Made by a program: the position numbers and the translations under genes. A DNA stretch of 39,483 nucleotides from an uncultured Gammaproteobacteria bacterium (GTDB lineage Bacteria > Pseudomonadota > Gammaproteobacteria > Poriferisulfidales > GCA-002705445): positions 1 to 39,483 of the forward strand of contig CAJYAP010000009.1 of the NCBI GenBank assembly GCA_913065025.1. Direction: 5' to 3'. How positions within the stretch are numbered: the first letter of the stretch is position 1; each line of letters opens with the position of its first letter. This document shows positions 27,100-38,524 of this stretch, piece after piece. The notes under the pieces are model-generated. The model did no database searches, was not told the DNA's origin, and was given only the letters and a program-made list of their open reading frames with translations.

Positions 27100-27108
27100 A
27101 TTCTAACA
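27100..27108 (-). promoter_or_regulatory. candidate extended -10 promoter of petABC-sspA
   Basis: In the 84-base gap between hisC and petA the minus strand has TGTTAGAAT, an extended -10 element with five of six matches to TATAAT. No good -35 lies at normal spacing. It would start transcription about 40 bases before petA. The gap is the widest in this minus-strand block, which supports a promoter here, but the read-through from the his genes is also possible. Confidence 0.4.
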
Positions 27109-27138
27109 TAATGTGAAGTTTTTTTGTGTGAAAAATCT

Positions 27139-28209
27139 TTAAATTAATGATTTTTTCAAGGATTGTATAAATAAATTATTCTCTTTTCTAGATCCAACTG
27201 TAACTCTAAGACAATTTTCTAATCCAGCAGAATCTGACATATTTTTTATCAATATATTTGAAGAAACAAGACTATTGAAAATATCATCTGCGGACCCATC
27301 CAATATTTTGAATAAAACAAAGTTTGTTTTACTGCTATATGTCTCAATTTTATCAATTTCCTGCATTTTACTAATTAAAATGTCTTTTTGTTCAATAATC
27401 TCATTTATTTGACTATCTAAATGCTCACTATTATCTATAGATATCTCACTAATTTTTTGGGATACAGAATTAATATTAAAAGGCAATCTAAGCTTATTAA
27501 TATTACTAATTAATGAATTTTCTCCCAAGAGGTAACCTAATCTTATTCCTGCAAAACCAATTTTAGATAAAGTTTTCATGATTACCAGATTTTCAAATCT
27601 ACCTATTTCTGAAATAAAAGATTCTCCTGAAAAAGCACCATATGCTTCATCTATAACAACAATACCATTTGATTGCTTAATTATTTCTATAATATCTTTT
27701 TTTGACCAAAGATTTCCAGTTGGATTATTTGGATAAGCAAGAAATATTATTGCAGGATTAAATTTAATTATTTTTTCCAATATTAAATTTACATTTAGAG
27801 AAAAATCTTTTCTTAATGGCACTTCTTTAAATTTTAAACCTAAAACTTTTGAAATTTTCTGGTACATACTAAAAGAAGGTGACGGACTCATAATAACATT
27901 TTCTTTTTTAAGAAAGGCTAAACAAATTAACTGTATAAGTTCGTCAGAGCCATTGCCAATAATTATGTCAAATTTATTTTCAAGTTTGTGCTTTGAACGT
28001 AACTTTTTTCTCAAATTATTACAATCTGCGTCTGGGTATCTATTTAAATTTGAAGACCCAGAAGGTAACCCATTTATTTCAAAATTTAGATCTAAATCAA
28101 ATGGATTTTCCATAGCATCTAACTTAATCATATTTTTTGAATCAATAATCTTATATTCCTTTAACGAATCAATATCATCTCTTAAAAAGCCATTAATTTT
28201 ATTATTCAT
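27139..28209 (-). CDS. hisC: histidinol-phosphate aminotransferase
   Basis: HisC converts imidazole acetol phosphate to histidinol phosphate using glutamate and PLP. The 356-residue fold type I aminotransferase has NRYPDADCNNLRKKL, IIGNGSDELIQLICLAFL, the segment YPNNPTGNLWSKKDI, the PLP-contact aspartate in GIVVIDEAYGAFSG, and the PLP lysine in KTLSKIGFAGIRLGYLLG. The C-terminal motif NCLRVTVGSRKEN is typical. It overlaps hisD by eight bases. The remaining histidine genes are not in the window. Confidence 0.96.
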   Translation of the reverse strand: MNNKINGFLRDDIDSLKEYKIIDSKNMIKLDAMENPFDLDLNFEINGLPSGSSNLNRYPDADCNNLRKKLRSKHKLENKFDIIIGNGSDELIQLICLAFLKKENVIMSPSPSFSMYQKISKVLGLKFKEVPLRKDFSLNVNLILEKIIKFNPAIIFLAYPNNPTGNLWSKKDIIEIIKQSNGIVVIDEAYGAFSGESFISEIGRFENLVIMKTLSKIGFAGIRLGYLLGENSLISNINKLRLPFNINSVSQKISEISIDNSEHLDSQINEIIEQKDILISKMQEIDKIETYSSKTNFVLFKILDGSADDIFNSLVSSNILIKNMSDSAGLENCLRVTVGSRKENNLFIQSLKKSLI

Positions 28210-29515
28210 TATCTTTGCCCTTGTTTTTTCTTAAAACCGCGGAATCTTTGTGAGAACTCAAACCTTCTGCATTTGCAATGACCGCAGAATGTTTTGCTAG
28301 CATTTTTGATGCCTCTTCAGAACATTGAATTATATTAGATCTTTTTTGAAAATCCTGAACCCCGAGAGGCGAGGAAAATTTTGCAGTACCCATCGTAGGC
28401 AGAACATGATTTGAACCTGCGCAATAATCACCAAAAACTTCGGGTGTAAATTCACCTAAGAATATAGCACCTGCATTTTCAACTTTATCTAAATATTTTT
28501 CACTTTCTTTTATTGATAATTGAAGATGCTCAGGGGCTAATTCATTAGATATATTTATAGCTTCATCTATATCTCTTGAATTTACCAATAATCCAAAATT
28601 ATTTAAGGACGACTCTATAATTTCTTTTCTTTCTTGGGTTTTAAGTTTTTTTACCATACATTCTTCTACTTTTTTTAATAAGTCGCTATCTGGTGAAATT
28701 AATATAGATTGTGCTAACTTATCATGCTCTGCTTGTGAAAATAAATCTGCAACAATCCATTCAACATTTGCTGTCGAATCTGCTATAACTAATATTTCTG
28801 AAGGTCCAGCAAAGTTATCAATTCCAACTTCTCCATATAACTCTTTTTTAGCTTCAGCTACATACTGATTTCCAGGTCCAACAATAATATTTACTTTAGG
28901 AATTGTTTTTGTTCCAAATGCTAATGCTGCTATTGCATGCGCTCCTCCAATCCTAAATAACCTATCAACCCCCCCTAAAAATGCAGCTGCTAGGACTAAA
29001 TCGTTAACACTTCCCTGAGGTGAAGGAACCACCATAACGATTTCTCCAACTCCAGCAACTTTTGCAGGGATAGAATTCATTAAGACACAGGATGGGTAAA
29101 CTGCAGAACCACCTGGAACATAAATGCCTGCTTTCTCTATTGGAGATAATTTTTCACCTAACATTATACCTTCTCTAGTATAATTCCAGGATTTAGCTTT
29201 TTGGTGACCGGAAAATTCCTCTATTCTTTTTTTTGCAAATTTTAGAGCTTTTAGCTCCTCCACACTGATTTTATCTAGAGCTTCGGATAATTGTTTTTTT
29301 GGTATCTCTAATTCTTTAGCATTATTAACAGTATAATTATCAAATTTACTACAAAATTTTATTAGAGCTTGATCTCCATTTACTCTTACTTCAGAAATTA
29401 TATCTTTTACTGCGTCTTTAATATTAGTAGTGTTAACTTTTCTCTGAGAAATATGTTTTTTTATTTTTTCAGAGAAACCCTCGCTGCAAGAACTGATTTT
29501 TTTTATATTAAGCAT
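28202..29515 (-). CDS. hisD: histidinol dehydrogenase
   Basis: HisD oxidises histidinol to histidine in two NAD-dependent, zinc-assisted steps. The 437-residue protein shows AGIYVPGGSAVYPSCVLM, the segment RIGGAHAIAALAFGT, IIVGPGNQYVAEAKKELYG, GIDNFAGPSEILVIAD and the zinc-site region FSQAEHDKLAQSILIS. The C-terminal DYCAGSNHVLPTMGTAKFSS block is also present. Its ATG lies inside the end of the DAHP synthase gene (eight-base overlap), and its end overlaps hisC by eight bases, so the three are translated from one message. Confidence 0.97.
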   Translation of the reverse strand: MLNIKKISSCSEGFSEKIKKHISQRKVNTTNIKDAVKDIISEVRVNGDQALIKFCSKFDNYTVNNAKELEIPKKQLSEALDKISVEELKALKFAKKRIEEFSGHQKAKSWNYTREGIMLGEKLSPIEKAGIYVPGGSAVYPSCVLMNSIPAKVAGVGEIVMVVPSPQGSVNDLVLAAAFLGGVDRLFRIGGAHAIAALAFGTKTIPKVNIIVGPGNQYVAEAKKELYGEVGIDNFAGPSEILVIADSTANVEWIVADLFSQAEHDKLAQSILISPDSDLLKKVEECMVKKLKTQERKEIIESSLNNFGLLVNSRDIDEAINISNELAPEHLQLSIKESEKYLDKVENAGAIFLGEFTPEVFGDYCAGSNHVLPTMGTAKFSSPLGVQDFQKRSNIIQCSEEASKMLAKHSAVIANAEGLSSHKDSAVLRKNKGKDNE

Positions 29516-30566
29516 TACTTTTTCTTTTTTCTATTGCCTCCGACAATAAGCTTAAAGATTTTTCTGTATCTTCCCAGCCGATGCAGGAGTCTGTAACACT
29601 TTTACCATAAATAAGATTTGTATCATTAATATTTTGATTACCTTCTACAAGGTTACTTTCTATCATCAGTCCCCTAATTCTACTCTCACCTTTGCTTAAT
29701 TGTTTAGCAACATCATTAATAACATCTAGCTGTTTTTTATGATCTTTCATACTATTTGCATGACTACAATCAACAACTATTTGCTGTGGTAAATTTGCCT
29801 TATCAAGTCTAGCAGAGACTTCTTCTATACTCTTCTCGTCGTAATTAACTTTTTTAGACCCTCCCCTTAATATAGTATGACAATACATATTTCCGCTAGT
29901 AGAAAAAATTGCCGAATTACCATCTTTAGTTACAGAAAGGAAGTGGTGGGCACCTGAGCCTGATTTTATTGCATCAAAAACTATTTGAAGGTTTCCATCT
30001 GTTCCGTTTTTAAAACCTACAGGACATGATAAACCTGAAGCAAGTTCTCTATGACATTGACTTTCTGTAGTTCTTGCTCCTATAGCTCCCCAACTTATTA
30101 TATCTGAAATATATTGAGGACTTATTAAGTCTAAATATTCTGTTCCAGCTGGGATCTCTAAATTGACAATATCCAATAATAGTTTTCTACCAATTCTAAT
30201 TCCCTCATTTACCCGAAAGCTTCCATCTAGCATAGGATCATTTATCAAACCTTTCCACCCAATTGTGGTTCTTGGTTTTTCAAAATACACCCTCATAATT
30301 ATAAATATATTTTTAGATAACTTGTCAGATATTTGTTTTAATTTTTTTGCATAATCCATTGCTGCAACAGGATCGTGTATTGAACATGGTCCAATAACTA
30401 CAAATATACGGTCATCTTTTTTATCTAATATATTTTCTATAGTTTTTCTTGAATTTATAATAGTGTTGGCCGCAGCTTTAGTCAAAGGTAGCTCTTTCCT
30501 CACTTCATCTGGAGTACTTAATTCTTGAGTTTCTATTATTCTTAAATCGTCTGTTTTAAGGGTCAT
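29508..30566 (-). CDS. aroG: 3-deoxy-7-phosphoheptulonate (DAHP) synthase, AroG/F/H type
   Basis: This enzyme condenses phosphoenolpyruvate and erythrose 4-phosphate in the first step of aromatic amino-acid synthesis. The 352-residue protein closely follows the E. coli type I alpha family: VVIGPCSIHDPVAAMDYA, MRVYFEKPRTTIGWKGLIND, WGAIGARTTESQCHRELASG, the segment SCPVGFKNGTDG, and GKSVTDSCIGWEDTEKSL. Catalytic and metal-binding segments look intact. Which amino acid inhibits it (Phe, Tyr or Trp) cannot be told by eye, so the gene symbol is only nominal. Its place between hisG (nine bases upstream) and hisD (overlapping) is unusual, since these his genes are normally adjacent. Confidence 0.95.
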   Translation of the reverse strand: MTLKTDDLRIIETQELSTPDEVRKELPLTKAAANTIINSRKTIENILDKKDDRIFVVIGPCSIHDPVAAMDYAKKLKQISDKLSKNIFIIMRVYFEKPRTTIGWKGLINDPMLDGSFRVNEGIRIGRKLLLDIVNLEIPAGTEYLDLISPQYISDIISWGAIGARTTESQCHRELASGLSCPVGFKNGTDGNLQIVFDAIKSGSGAHHFLSVTKDGNSAIFSTSGNMYCHTILRGGSKKVNYDEKSIEEVSARLDKANLPQQIVVDCSHANSMKDHKKQLDVINDVAKQLSKGESRIRGLMIESNLVEGNQNINDTNLIYGKSVTDSCIGWEDTEKSLSLLSEAIEKRKSNA

Positions 30567-30575
30567 ATTTTTCCA

Positions 30576-33072
<2,497 letters not shown>

Positions 33073-33103
33073 GCCGTATTATTTCACACTATGAGGTATT
33101 TCA

Positions 33104-35617
33104 TCAAGAAACATCCTGATTATTTTCCTTACCTAGTGGCTTGAAAGTTAATAATAATGCTGGCAATAAAGTTAAGGAGGCTAAAAGGGCTGTCAACATA
33201 GCTAAACCAGTAAGTAAGCCAAAATATATCGTAGGAATAAAATTTGATAAAGATAAAATAGAAAAACCAATTACTATGATTGAAGAAGTGTAGTACATTG
33301 CTTTTCCTATACTTCCATGGCATATTTTGATTGAATTAGAATAGTTTCTATTTTGAGAAAATTCTCTTTTAAACCTAATTATATAATGAATAGTATTATC
33401 AACAGCTATTCCTACACTTATAGCTGCTATTGTAATTGTCATTAAATCTAAAGGTATTGATTTTAAGCCCATAAAACCAAGAACTAGGGTTGCTGGGAGA
33501 ATATTTGGCACTATTGCAATAGTTGCCAAATAAAAAGATCTGAACAAAACTACAAACATAAACATTATTGATATAAACACGAAGCCAATAGTTTGTATCT
33601 GAGATGAAAATAAACTTTGAAGCATATTATTATATAGAACTAACATGTTTGTAGTATTAAATCTATCATCAGGATAACCCATCTCGTTAGATAAGAAATT
33701 TTCGACTCTCTGAATAAACTCTTTCCTATTTAATCTTTTATCCGAATCTATAACTCTAAGCGTTATTCTTGTTTGCTCTTCGTCTTTTGATAAATAGGGA
33801 TCTAACAAAACTTCTTTGACTTCTTTAGACAAAGAATCTTTTATAGCACCAACTTGAAGATCTGATAATGACTCATTGTTATTTAGTCCGACGGCTAATT
33901 TGTATAATGTAGCAATTGACAAAACTTTACCTACTTCTGGTTGTAATTCTAAATAATCATGTATTTTTTCTACTTCTTTAAATTTAGGATTGCTTAACCA
34001 ATATCCTTGAATTTCTTCCTTATCATCTCCTAATAGTTCAGAAAGATCATCAAATTCTATATCATTATCAAGCTCTGTTTCATAATCATCATCTTTTTTT
34101 GGCATATCTATAATAATATCAAATGGAGTTGTTCCTCCAAGTTTCTTATCAATTTCGAGCATACCTTGATATATTTCGGTATCTGAATGAAAGTAATCGA
34201 TAAATCTATTTTCAACTTTAATTTTTGAAATTCCAAAAATGCTTACTAAAAAAATTATAAATGCAATCACAATTATCTTTCCATAATTACTTATTGAAAA
34301 AGAAGCAAAACGATTTGTTATATTTTTTGTTATATCACTTTTTTCTTCAATAACTTCATCTGGTAATATAATTAAAATCGCAGGAAAAACTATAAAAGTT
34401 ATAATGAATGCTGAGGTAATACCAAGAGTCATCATATGTCCAAAATCAATTACTGGCCTTATACCACTTACAACAAGTGAAGCAAAAGCAACGATTGTTG
34501 TTAATGAAGTATAGACACAAGGAATAAACATATAATGAATAGTCTCTTGAATAATATTTTTGTTTTTTATATTTGAATTGTTCGACTTAAGCTCTCTATA
34601 CCTAACCGCTAAATGAATAGTCATAGACATAGTAATAATCAATAATATTGCTGCAAAATTAGATGATATTATAGTGATTCGCCAATCTATATAACCTGAT
34701 AAGCCACTAACAAAAATTACTGAGACTATACAACCAAATAATGGAATTATAATCCACCTTATGCTTCTAAAAATAACAAATAAAATTAATACTAAAAATG
34801 CAAAGACTCCAATACCAAATTTTTTTATATCTTGCGCTATAAAATCTGTCATATCTGAAGTTATCATTGGAACGCCACCTAAAAAAATAGAAGCATCTTC
34901 TTTATATTTAGAAATTACTTCTCTTATTTTTTTTATATTCTCTTTTTCTTTGGCTGCATAAACTGAACTGTAATTTTTAAAATCTAGTTCTAAATTTTTT
35001 AAAGAGATTTTTTCCTCAGATGTTAATTCTCTATTTAATCGAATTTCTCGCAAATTATTCCTTTCATTTAACAATTCAAAGTATTTTTTATCCTTAGAAA
35101 AATAAACAACAATAACTGTTGTTGATGAATCTTCACTCATTAAAAGATTTTTATACAATGGACTTGTTGTAAATTCTCTTTTAACAAGATCAAGATCAAC
35201 ATCTTTCGTTCTTAAAGTTCTTTGTTGCTTTGAAAGATCTGAAAATCCTATCTTAGGACTGTCTAACAAAGGCACATCTAATATTGTTAAAACTTCACTT
35301 ACCCCATCTACATAAGATTTTATATCTTTAGAAAGATTATCTAAATTAGTTAATGATTTTTTATTATATATTCCTTGTTTAGGTTTATACGTAACTACTA
35401 CAAAGTCTTCTGTTCCATATCTTGCACTCGTTGCTCTGTAATATTTTAAAGCTTGATCATTCTCCAATACTAGAGAATCAGCAGATGCATCCATTTTAAA
35501 ATTTGGAATGCTGAAGGCAAAAAATAATATAATTGATAAAGCTAGAGAAAGCGATATGTATGGCTTTTCAATTATTGCGTAATCATAGAAATTTATTAAT
35601 TTGGTTATAATTTTCAT
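33104..35617 (-). CDS. MMPL/RND-superfamily transporter (possible lipid exporter)
   Basis: This 837-residue protein has the duplicated RND plan with about 12 membrane helices. There is one N-terminal helix (about 18-36), a large periplasmic domain (about 37-265), five helices ending near 430, and then the same plan again. The second half starts at SISNYGKIIVIAFIIF and includes VGIAVDNTIHYIIRFKRE. The latter sequence is a hallmark of the MMPL/sterol-sensing-like group. The second periplasmic domain contains KLGGTTPFDIIIDMP. Relatives include HpnN, which moves hopanoids and is paired with the MlaC-like HpnM. Pairing with mlaC here suggests a role in lipid traffic, which is an inference. No outer-membrane channel or membrane-fusion gene is nearby, so a classic tripartite drug pump is unlikely. 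Confidence 0.85.
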   Translation of the reverse strand: MKIITKLINFYDYAIIEKPYISLSLALSIILFFAFSIPNFKMDASADSLVLENDQALKYYRATSARYGTEDFVVVTYKPKQGIYNKKSLTNLDNLSKDIKSYVDGVSEVLTILDVPLLDSPKIGFSDLSKQQRTLRTKDVDLDLVKREFTTSPLYKNLLMSEDSSTTVIVVYFSKDKKYFELLNERNNLREIRLNRELTSEEKISLKNLELDFKNYSSVYAAKEKENIKKIREVISKYKEDASIFLGGVPMITSDMTDFIAQDIKKFGIGVFAFLVLILFVIFRSIRWIIIPLFGCIVSVIFVSGLSGYIDWRITIISSNFAAILLIITMSMTIHLAVRYRELKSNNSNIKNKNIIQETIHYMFIPCVYTSLTTIVAFASLVVSGIRPVIDFGHMMTLGITSAFIITFIVFPAILIILPDEVIEEKSDITKNITNRFASFSISNYGKIIVIAFIIFLVSIFGISKIKVENRFIDYFHSDTEIYQGMLEIDKKLGGTTPFDIIIDMPKKDDDYETELDNDIEFDDLSELLGDDKEEIQGYWLSNPKFKEVEKIHDYLELQPEVGKVLSIATLYKLAVGLNNNESLSDLQVGAIKDSLSKEVKEVLLDPYLSKDEEQTRITLRVIDSDKRLNRKEFIQRVENFLSNEMGYPDDRFNTTNMLVLYNNMLQSLFSSQIQTIGFVFISIMFMFVVLFRSFYLATIAIVPNILPATLVLGFMGLKSIPLDLMTITIAAISVGIAVDNTIHYIIRFKREFSQNRNYSNSIKICHGSIGKAMYYTSSIIVIGFSILSLSNFIPTIYFGLLTGLAMLTALLASLTLLPALLLTFKPLGKENNQDVS

Positions 35618-35753
35618 AAATTAAATGCTGAATTGCTTAAAATAAGATTAATATTATCATTATATAGTTTTTATATCAGCATTCTTATGGAATTTAAGAG
35701 ATATAACTTATATTATCTTATATAATTAATTAAATATTTTTTAGAAGAAAATT
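35618..35753. promoter_or_regulatory. divergent control region between the MMPL-mlaC-murA and kdsD-lpt-rpoN operons
   Basis: These 136 bases must hold the promoters for both large operons. TATAAT hexamers occur on the plus strand (35721-35726) and on the minus strand, but no convincing -35 partners were found. An eight-base perfect inverted repeat, AATGCTGA at 35624-35631 and TCAGCATT at 35676-35683, brackets the left part and could be an operator. The remainder is AT-rich with no other structure. Confidence 0.4.
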
Positions 35754-36734
35754 ATGTCTAAATTTAATCAAATTGATGCTTTAAAGCTAGCTAACGAAGT
35801 AATAATTTCTGAAGTTGCAGCTATAAATAATCTTAAGAAAACATTAGGGAAAAATCTTTATCTTTTTTGTAAAGCGATTCATGAATGCAAAGGTAAACTA
35901 ATAATTACTGGTGTAGGAAAATCTGGTCACATAGCTAATAAATTATCAGCTACTTTTTCAAGCACTGGCACCCCTTCATTTTTTATTCATCCAAGTGAAG
36001 CAATGCATGGAGATATAGGTGCTATTACAAATAAAGATTTGATACTTATAATATCTAATTCAGGGTGTACTCCAGAAATTTTACCTTTATTGCCAAATTT
36101 AAAGAAAATTGGATGTAAAATTTTAAGCTTGTGCGGTAACGTAAATTCAAAAATTTGCGAAGAGTCAAACATTTCGTTAAATATTGCTGTGAAAAAGGAA
36201 GCATGCCCTCTAAATCTTGCTCCAACTTCAAGCACTACAACTACTTTAGTTGTGGGCGATGTCATAGCTATTATATTAATGAAAATGAAGAATTTTAAAT
36301 CAACTGATTTTGGAGAAAATCATCCCGGAGGCCGCCTTGGGAAAAAACTTAACTTAAAAGTTAAGGATATTATGAAAAAGAATAAAGATATTCCAGTAGT
36401 AAAAAATAAAAAAAAACTTAAAGATGCGTTGATAGAAATGACAAAAAAAAATTTAGGATGTGTAATAATTTCAAATGAAAAAAATATTGCTATAGGTTTT
36501 TTCACTGATGGTGATTTAAGGCGATCTATTAACAAGCTGCTTGATATTCATGAAACTTTTATTGAAGAAGCTATGACTAAGAAATTTATTTCATGTAAAG
36601 AAAACGACTATGCTACAGATATTTTAAATTTTATGAATAGAAATAAAATTAATTCTTTACCTGTTTTGGATAATAAAAATAAAATAATGGGCGCTATAAA
36701 TATGCATATGTTAATAGAGTCAGGTATTAGATAA
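35754..36734 (+). CDS. kdsD: D-arabinose 5-phosphate isomerase
   Basis: KdsD converts ribulose 5-phosphate to arabinose 5-phosphate for Kdo synthesis in LPS. The 326-residue protein has an N-terminal SIS domain with ITGVGKSGHIANKLSATFSS, the histidine-bearing HPSEAMHGDIGAI, ISNSGCTPEILPLLP and LNLAPTSSTTTTLVVGD. FGENHPGGRLGKKL follows, and then two CBS domains (about 208-326). This is the standard KdsD layout. It starts the kdsD-lptC-lptA-lptB-rpoN block. The usual next gene, kdsC (Kdo-8-phosphate phosphatase), is missing: lptC begins three bases after the stop. Confidence 0.96.
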   Translation: MSKFNQIDALKLANEVIISEVAAINNLKKTLGKNLYLFCKAIHECKGKLIITGVGKSGHIANKLSATFSSTGTPSFFIHPSEAMHGDIGAITNKDLILIISNSGCTPEILPLLPNLKKIGCKILSLCGNVNSKICEESNISLNIAVKKEACPLNLAPTSSTTTTLVVGDVIAIILMKMKNFKSTDFGENHPGGRLGKKLNLKVKDIMKKNKDIPVVKNKKKLKDALIEMTKKNLGCVIISNEKNIAIGFFTDGDLRRSINKLLDIHETFIEEAMTKKFISCKENDYATDILNFMNRNKINSLPVLDNKNKIMGAINMHMLIESGIR

Positions 36735-36737
36735 TTC

Positions 36738-37304
36738 ATGATCTATCTTAAAAAAAATTTGTTAAATATAATTATTATAATTTTTGGATGTGCTGCTATA
36801 TTAATTATAAATAATAAAGCTGAAAATATTTTAGACATCAATTCTAGTAATATTAAAACAATGCCTGACAATATATTTGATCAAGTTAGATATATTGCGA
36901 TGGATGATAAAGGAAATCCACTTTACACAGTTTCAAGTCCAAATATGAAACAATTTTTTGAAAATGAAGTCATCGAAGCTAAGAGTCCTAATATTCTTTT
37001 ATTTAGAAAAGATAAGCCTCCAACAAAAATTATTTCTGAATTCGGTTCTATTGCATATAAGAGAAATAATATAAGGCTTTTTGGTAATGTTAATATGTAT
37101 TTTAAAGAAAAAATAAGCGAACCTTTTTTGAAATTAAATACTGAAGAAATATATATTTATTTAAATGAGCAATTAGCTGTAACCGACTCACAAGTCTTTA
37201 TTAAAAAAAGTAACTCATACTTAAACGGAGTAGGCATGAAAAGTAGTTTAATGCGAGGTGAATTTATTCTTTTTGAAGAAACTAGAGGAAGATATGTTAA
37301 ATAA
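36738..37304 (+). CDS. lptC: LPS export protein LptC
   Basis: LptC is the bitopic inner-membrane partner of LptBFG that hands LPS to LptA. The 188-residue protein has one membrane helix (about 8-26) and then a beta-rich periplasmic domain: FDQVRYIAMDDKGNPLYTVS, with the pattern of alternating hydrophobic strands common to LptC. Sequence identity in this family is low; the call rests on topology, length, and the position between kdsD and lptA/lptB. It overlaps lptA by 11 bases. Confidence 0.9.
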   Translation: MIYLKKNLLNIIIIIFGCAAILIINNKAENILDINSSNIKTMPDNIFDQVRYIAMDDKGNPLYTVSSPNMKQFFENEVIEAKSPNILLFRKDKPPTKIISEFGSIAYKRNNIRLFGNVNMYFKEKISEPFLKLNTEEIYIYLNEQLAVTDSQVFIKKSNSYLNGVGMKSSLMRGEFILFEETRGRYVK

Positions 37305-37794
37305 AATTATATTTTTTATATTTTTTATATATTTATCTTCAGGTGTTTCACTATCGTATTCATATGAACTTGATAGAGAAAAACCAGTTTTTTTAGAATC
37401 TGATTCTGCAAAATGGGACGAGGAATCGCAAAAGAGTACTTATCGTGGAAACGTAGTTGTTACTCAAGGAAGCATGCTTTTAACTGGAGAACTATTAATT
37501 GTAACTTCAAGAAATAATGAAATAAATAGAATGGTCATAACTGGTGAAAAAGCTACATATAAACAAAAAACAGTTAGTGGGAAAATTATTAATGGAGAAG
37601 CTAAAAAGATCCAATATTATGTTGATCAATCCAAAATAATTTTTATAAATAAGGCTGTCTTAACCCAAACAAATAATATTGTTAAAAGTAATAAAATTAT
37701 TTACAACACAGATAGTGAAAATATTACTGCCGGGGATAAAAAGGGAAAGGCACGAGTTAAAATGACTCTTGAGCCAAAAAAAGATAATGAATAA
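37294..37794 (+). CDS. lptA: LPS transport periplasmic protein LptA
   Basis: LptA forms the periplasmic bridge that carries LPS to the outer membrane. The start was set at the ATG at 37294 because GAGGAA lies just upstream (37285-37290) and translation then begins with a signal peptide ([20 protein letters not shown]); a frame extending back to 37258 is open but lacks this. The 166-residue product has the OstA-like strands: [38 protein letters not shown], the segment [14 protein letters not shown] and [18 protein letters not shown]. These are typical of LptA. It overlaps lptC by 11 and lptB by eight bases, so the three are probably coupled in translation. Confidence 0.93.
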   Translation: MLNKIIFFIFFIYLSSGVSLSYSYELDREKPVFLESDSAKWDEESQKSTYRGNVVVTQGSMLLTGELLIVTSRNNEINRMVITGEKATYKQKTVSGKIINGEAKKIQYYVDQSKIIFINKAVLTQTNNIVKSNKIIYNTDSENITAGDKKGKARVKMTLEPKKDNE

Positions 37795-38512
37795 ATTAGA
37801 TATAAAAAACATTTCGAAAACATATGATTCAAAAAAGATTGTTTCTAGTGTTTCTATAGAAGTAAATACTGGTGAAGTTATTGGTTTATTAGGACCTAAC
37901 GGCGCTGGTAAAACCACATGCTTCTATATGGTTACAGGATTAATATCTCCTGAATCAGGAAAAATATATTTAAATAAAAAAAATATAACCGAATTAACAA
38001 TAGATGAAAGAGCAAATATGGGTATAGGTTATCTTGCACAAGAACCATCAATATTTAGAGGATTAAGTGTGAATGATAATATTCTTGCAATATTAGAACA
38101 AAGGGAGGATATTAATAATAAACAAAAAAAAGAAAAATTATCGCATTTGTTAAAAACATTTAATATTAAACATATTAAAAATACAATGGGAATAAGTTTA
38201 TCAGGTGGCGAAAGAAGAAGAGCAGAAATAGCTAGAGCACTTGCATCTGATCCAAAATTTATATTACTCGATGAGCCATTCGCAGGAATAGATCCAATAT
38301 CAGTAATAGATATTCAAGAAATAATAAAAGATCTAAAAAATAATGACATAGGGATTTTAATTACAGATCATAATGTTAGAGAAACATTAGGGGTATGCGA
38401 TAGATCATATATCTTAAATAATAGCAAAGTTATAGCTGAAGGTAATTCTGAAGAGATTCTTAATAACGAAAAAGTTAAAAAAGTCTATTTAGGAGAGCAT
38501 TTTAAAATGTAA
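37787..38512 (+). CDS. lptB: LPS export ABC transporter ATPase LptB
   Basis: LptB powers LPS extraction by LptFG. The 241-residue protein (from the ATG at 37787) has the Walker A loop [12 protein letters not shown] (33-44), the Q-loop region [17 protein letters not shown], the signature [15 protein letters not shown], Walker [14 protein letters not shown] and the switch histidine in [11 protein letters not shown]. An upstream in-frame TTG at 37769 would add six residues; the ATG was preferred because it aligns with the E. coli start. It overlaps lptA by eight bases, and rpoN follows after 12. Confidence 0.97.
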   Translation: MNKLDIKNISKTYDSKKIVSSVSIEVNTGEVIGLLGPNGAGKTTCFYMVTGLISPESGKIYLNKKNITELTIDERANMGIGYLAQEPSIFRGLSVNDNILAILEQREDINNKQKKEKLSHLLKTFNIKHIKNTMGISLSGGERRRAEIARALASDPKFILLDEPFAGIDPISVIDIQEIIKDLKNNDIGILITDHNVRETLGVCDRSYILNNSKVIAEGNSEEILNNEKVKKVYLGEHFKM

Positions 38513-38524
38513 AATTAAATTATT

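Noticed and set aside
33129-33323. Open frame of 64 codons on the minus strand inside the MMPL gene
   Set aside because: It is another reading frame of the same strand within an intact transporter gene; nothing supports its translation.
37258-37293. Extended N-terminus of lptA starting at 37258
   Set aside because: It would put extra charged residues before the signal peptide; the ATG at 37294 has GAGGAA just upstream and begins a normal signal sequence.
37769-37786. TTG start adding six residues to lptB
   Set aside because: The ATG at 37787 aligns with the start of known LptB proteins; no ribosome binding site favours the TTG.
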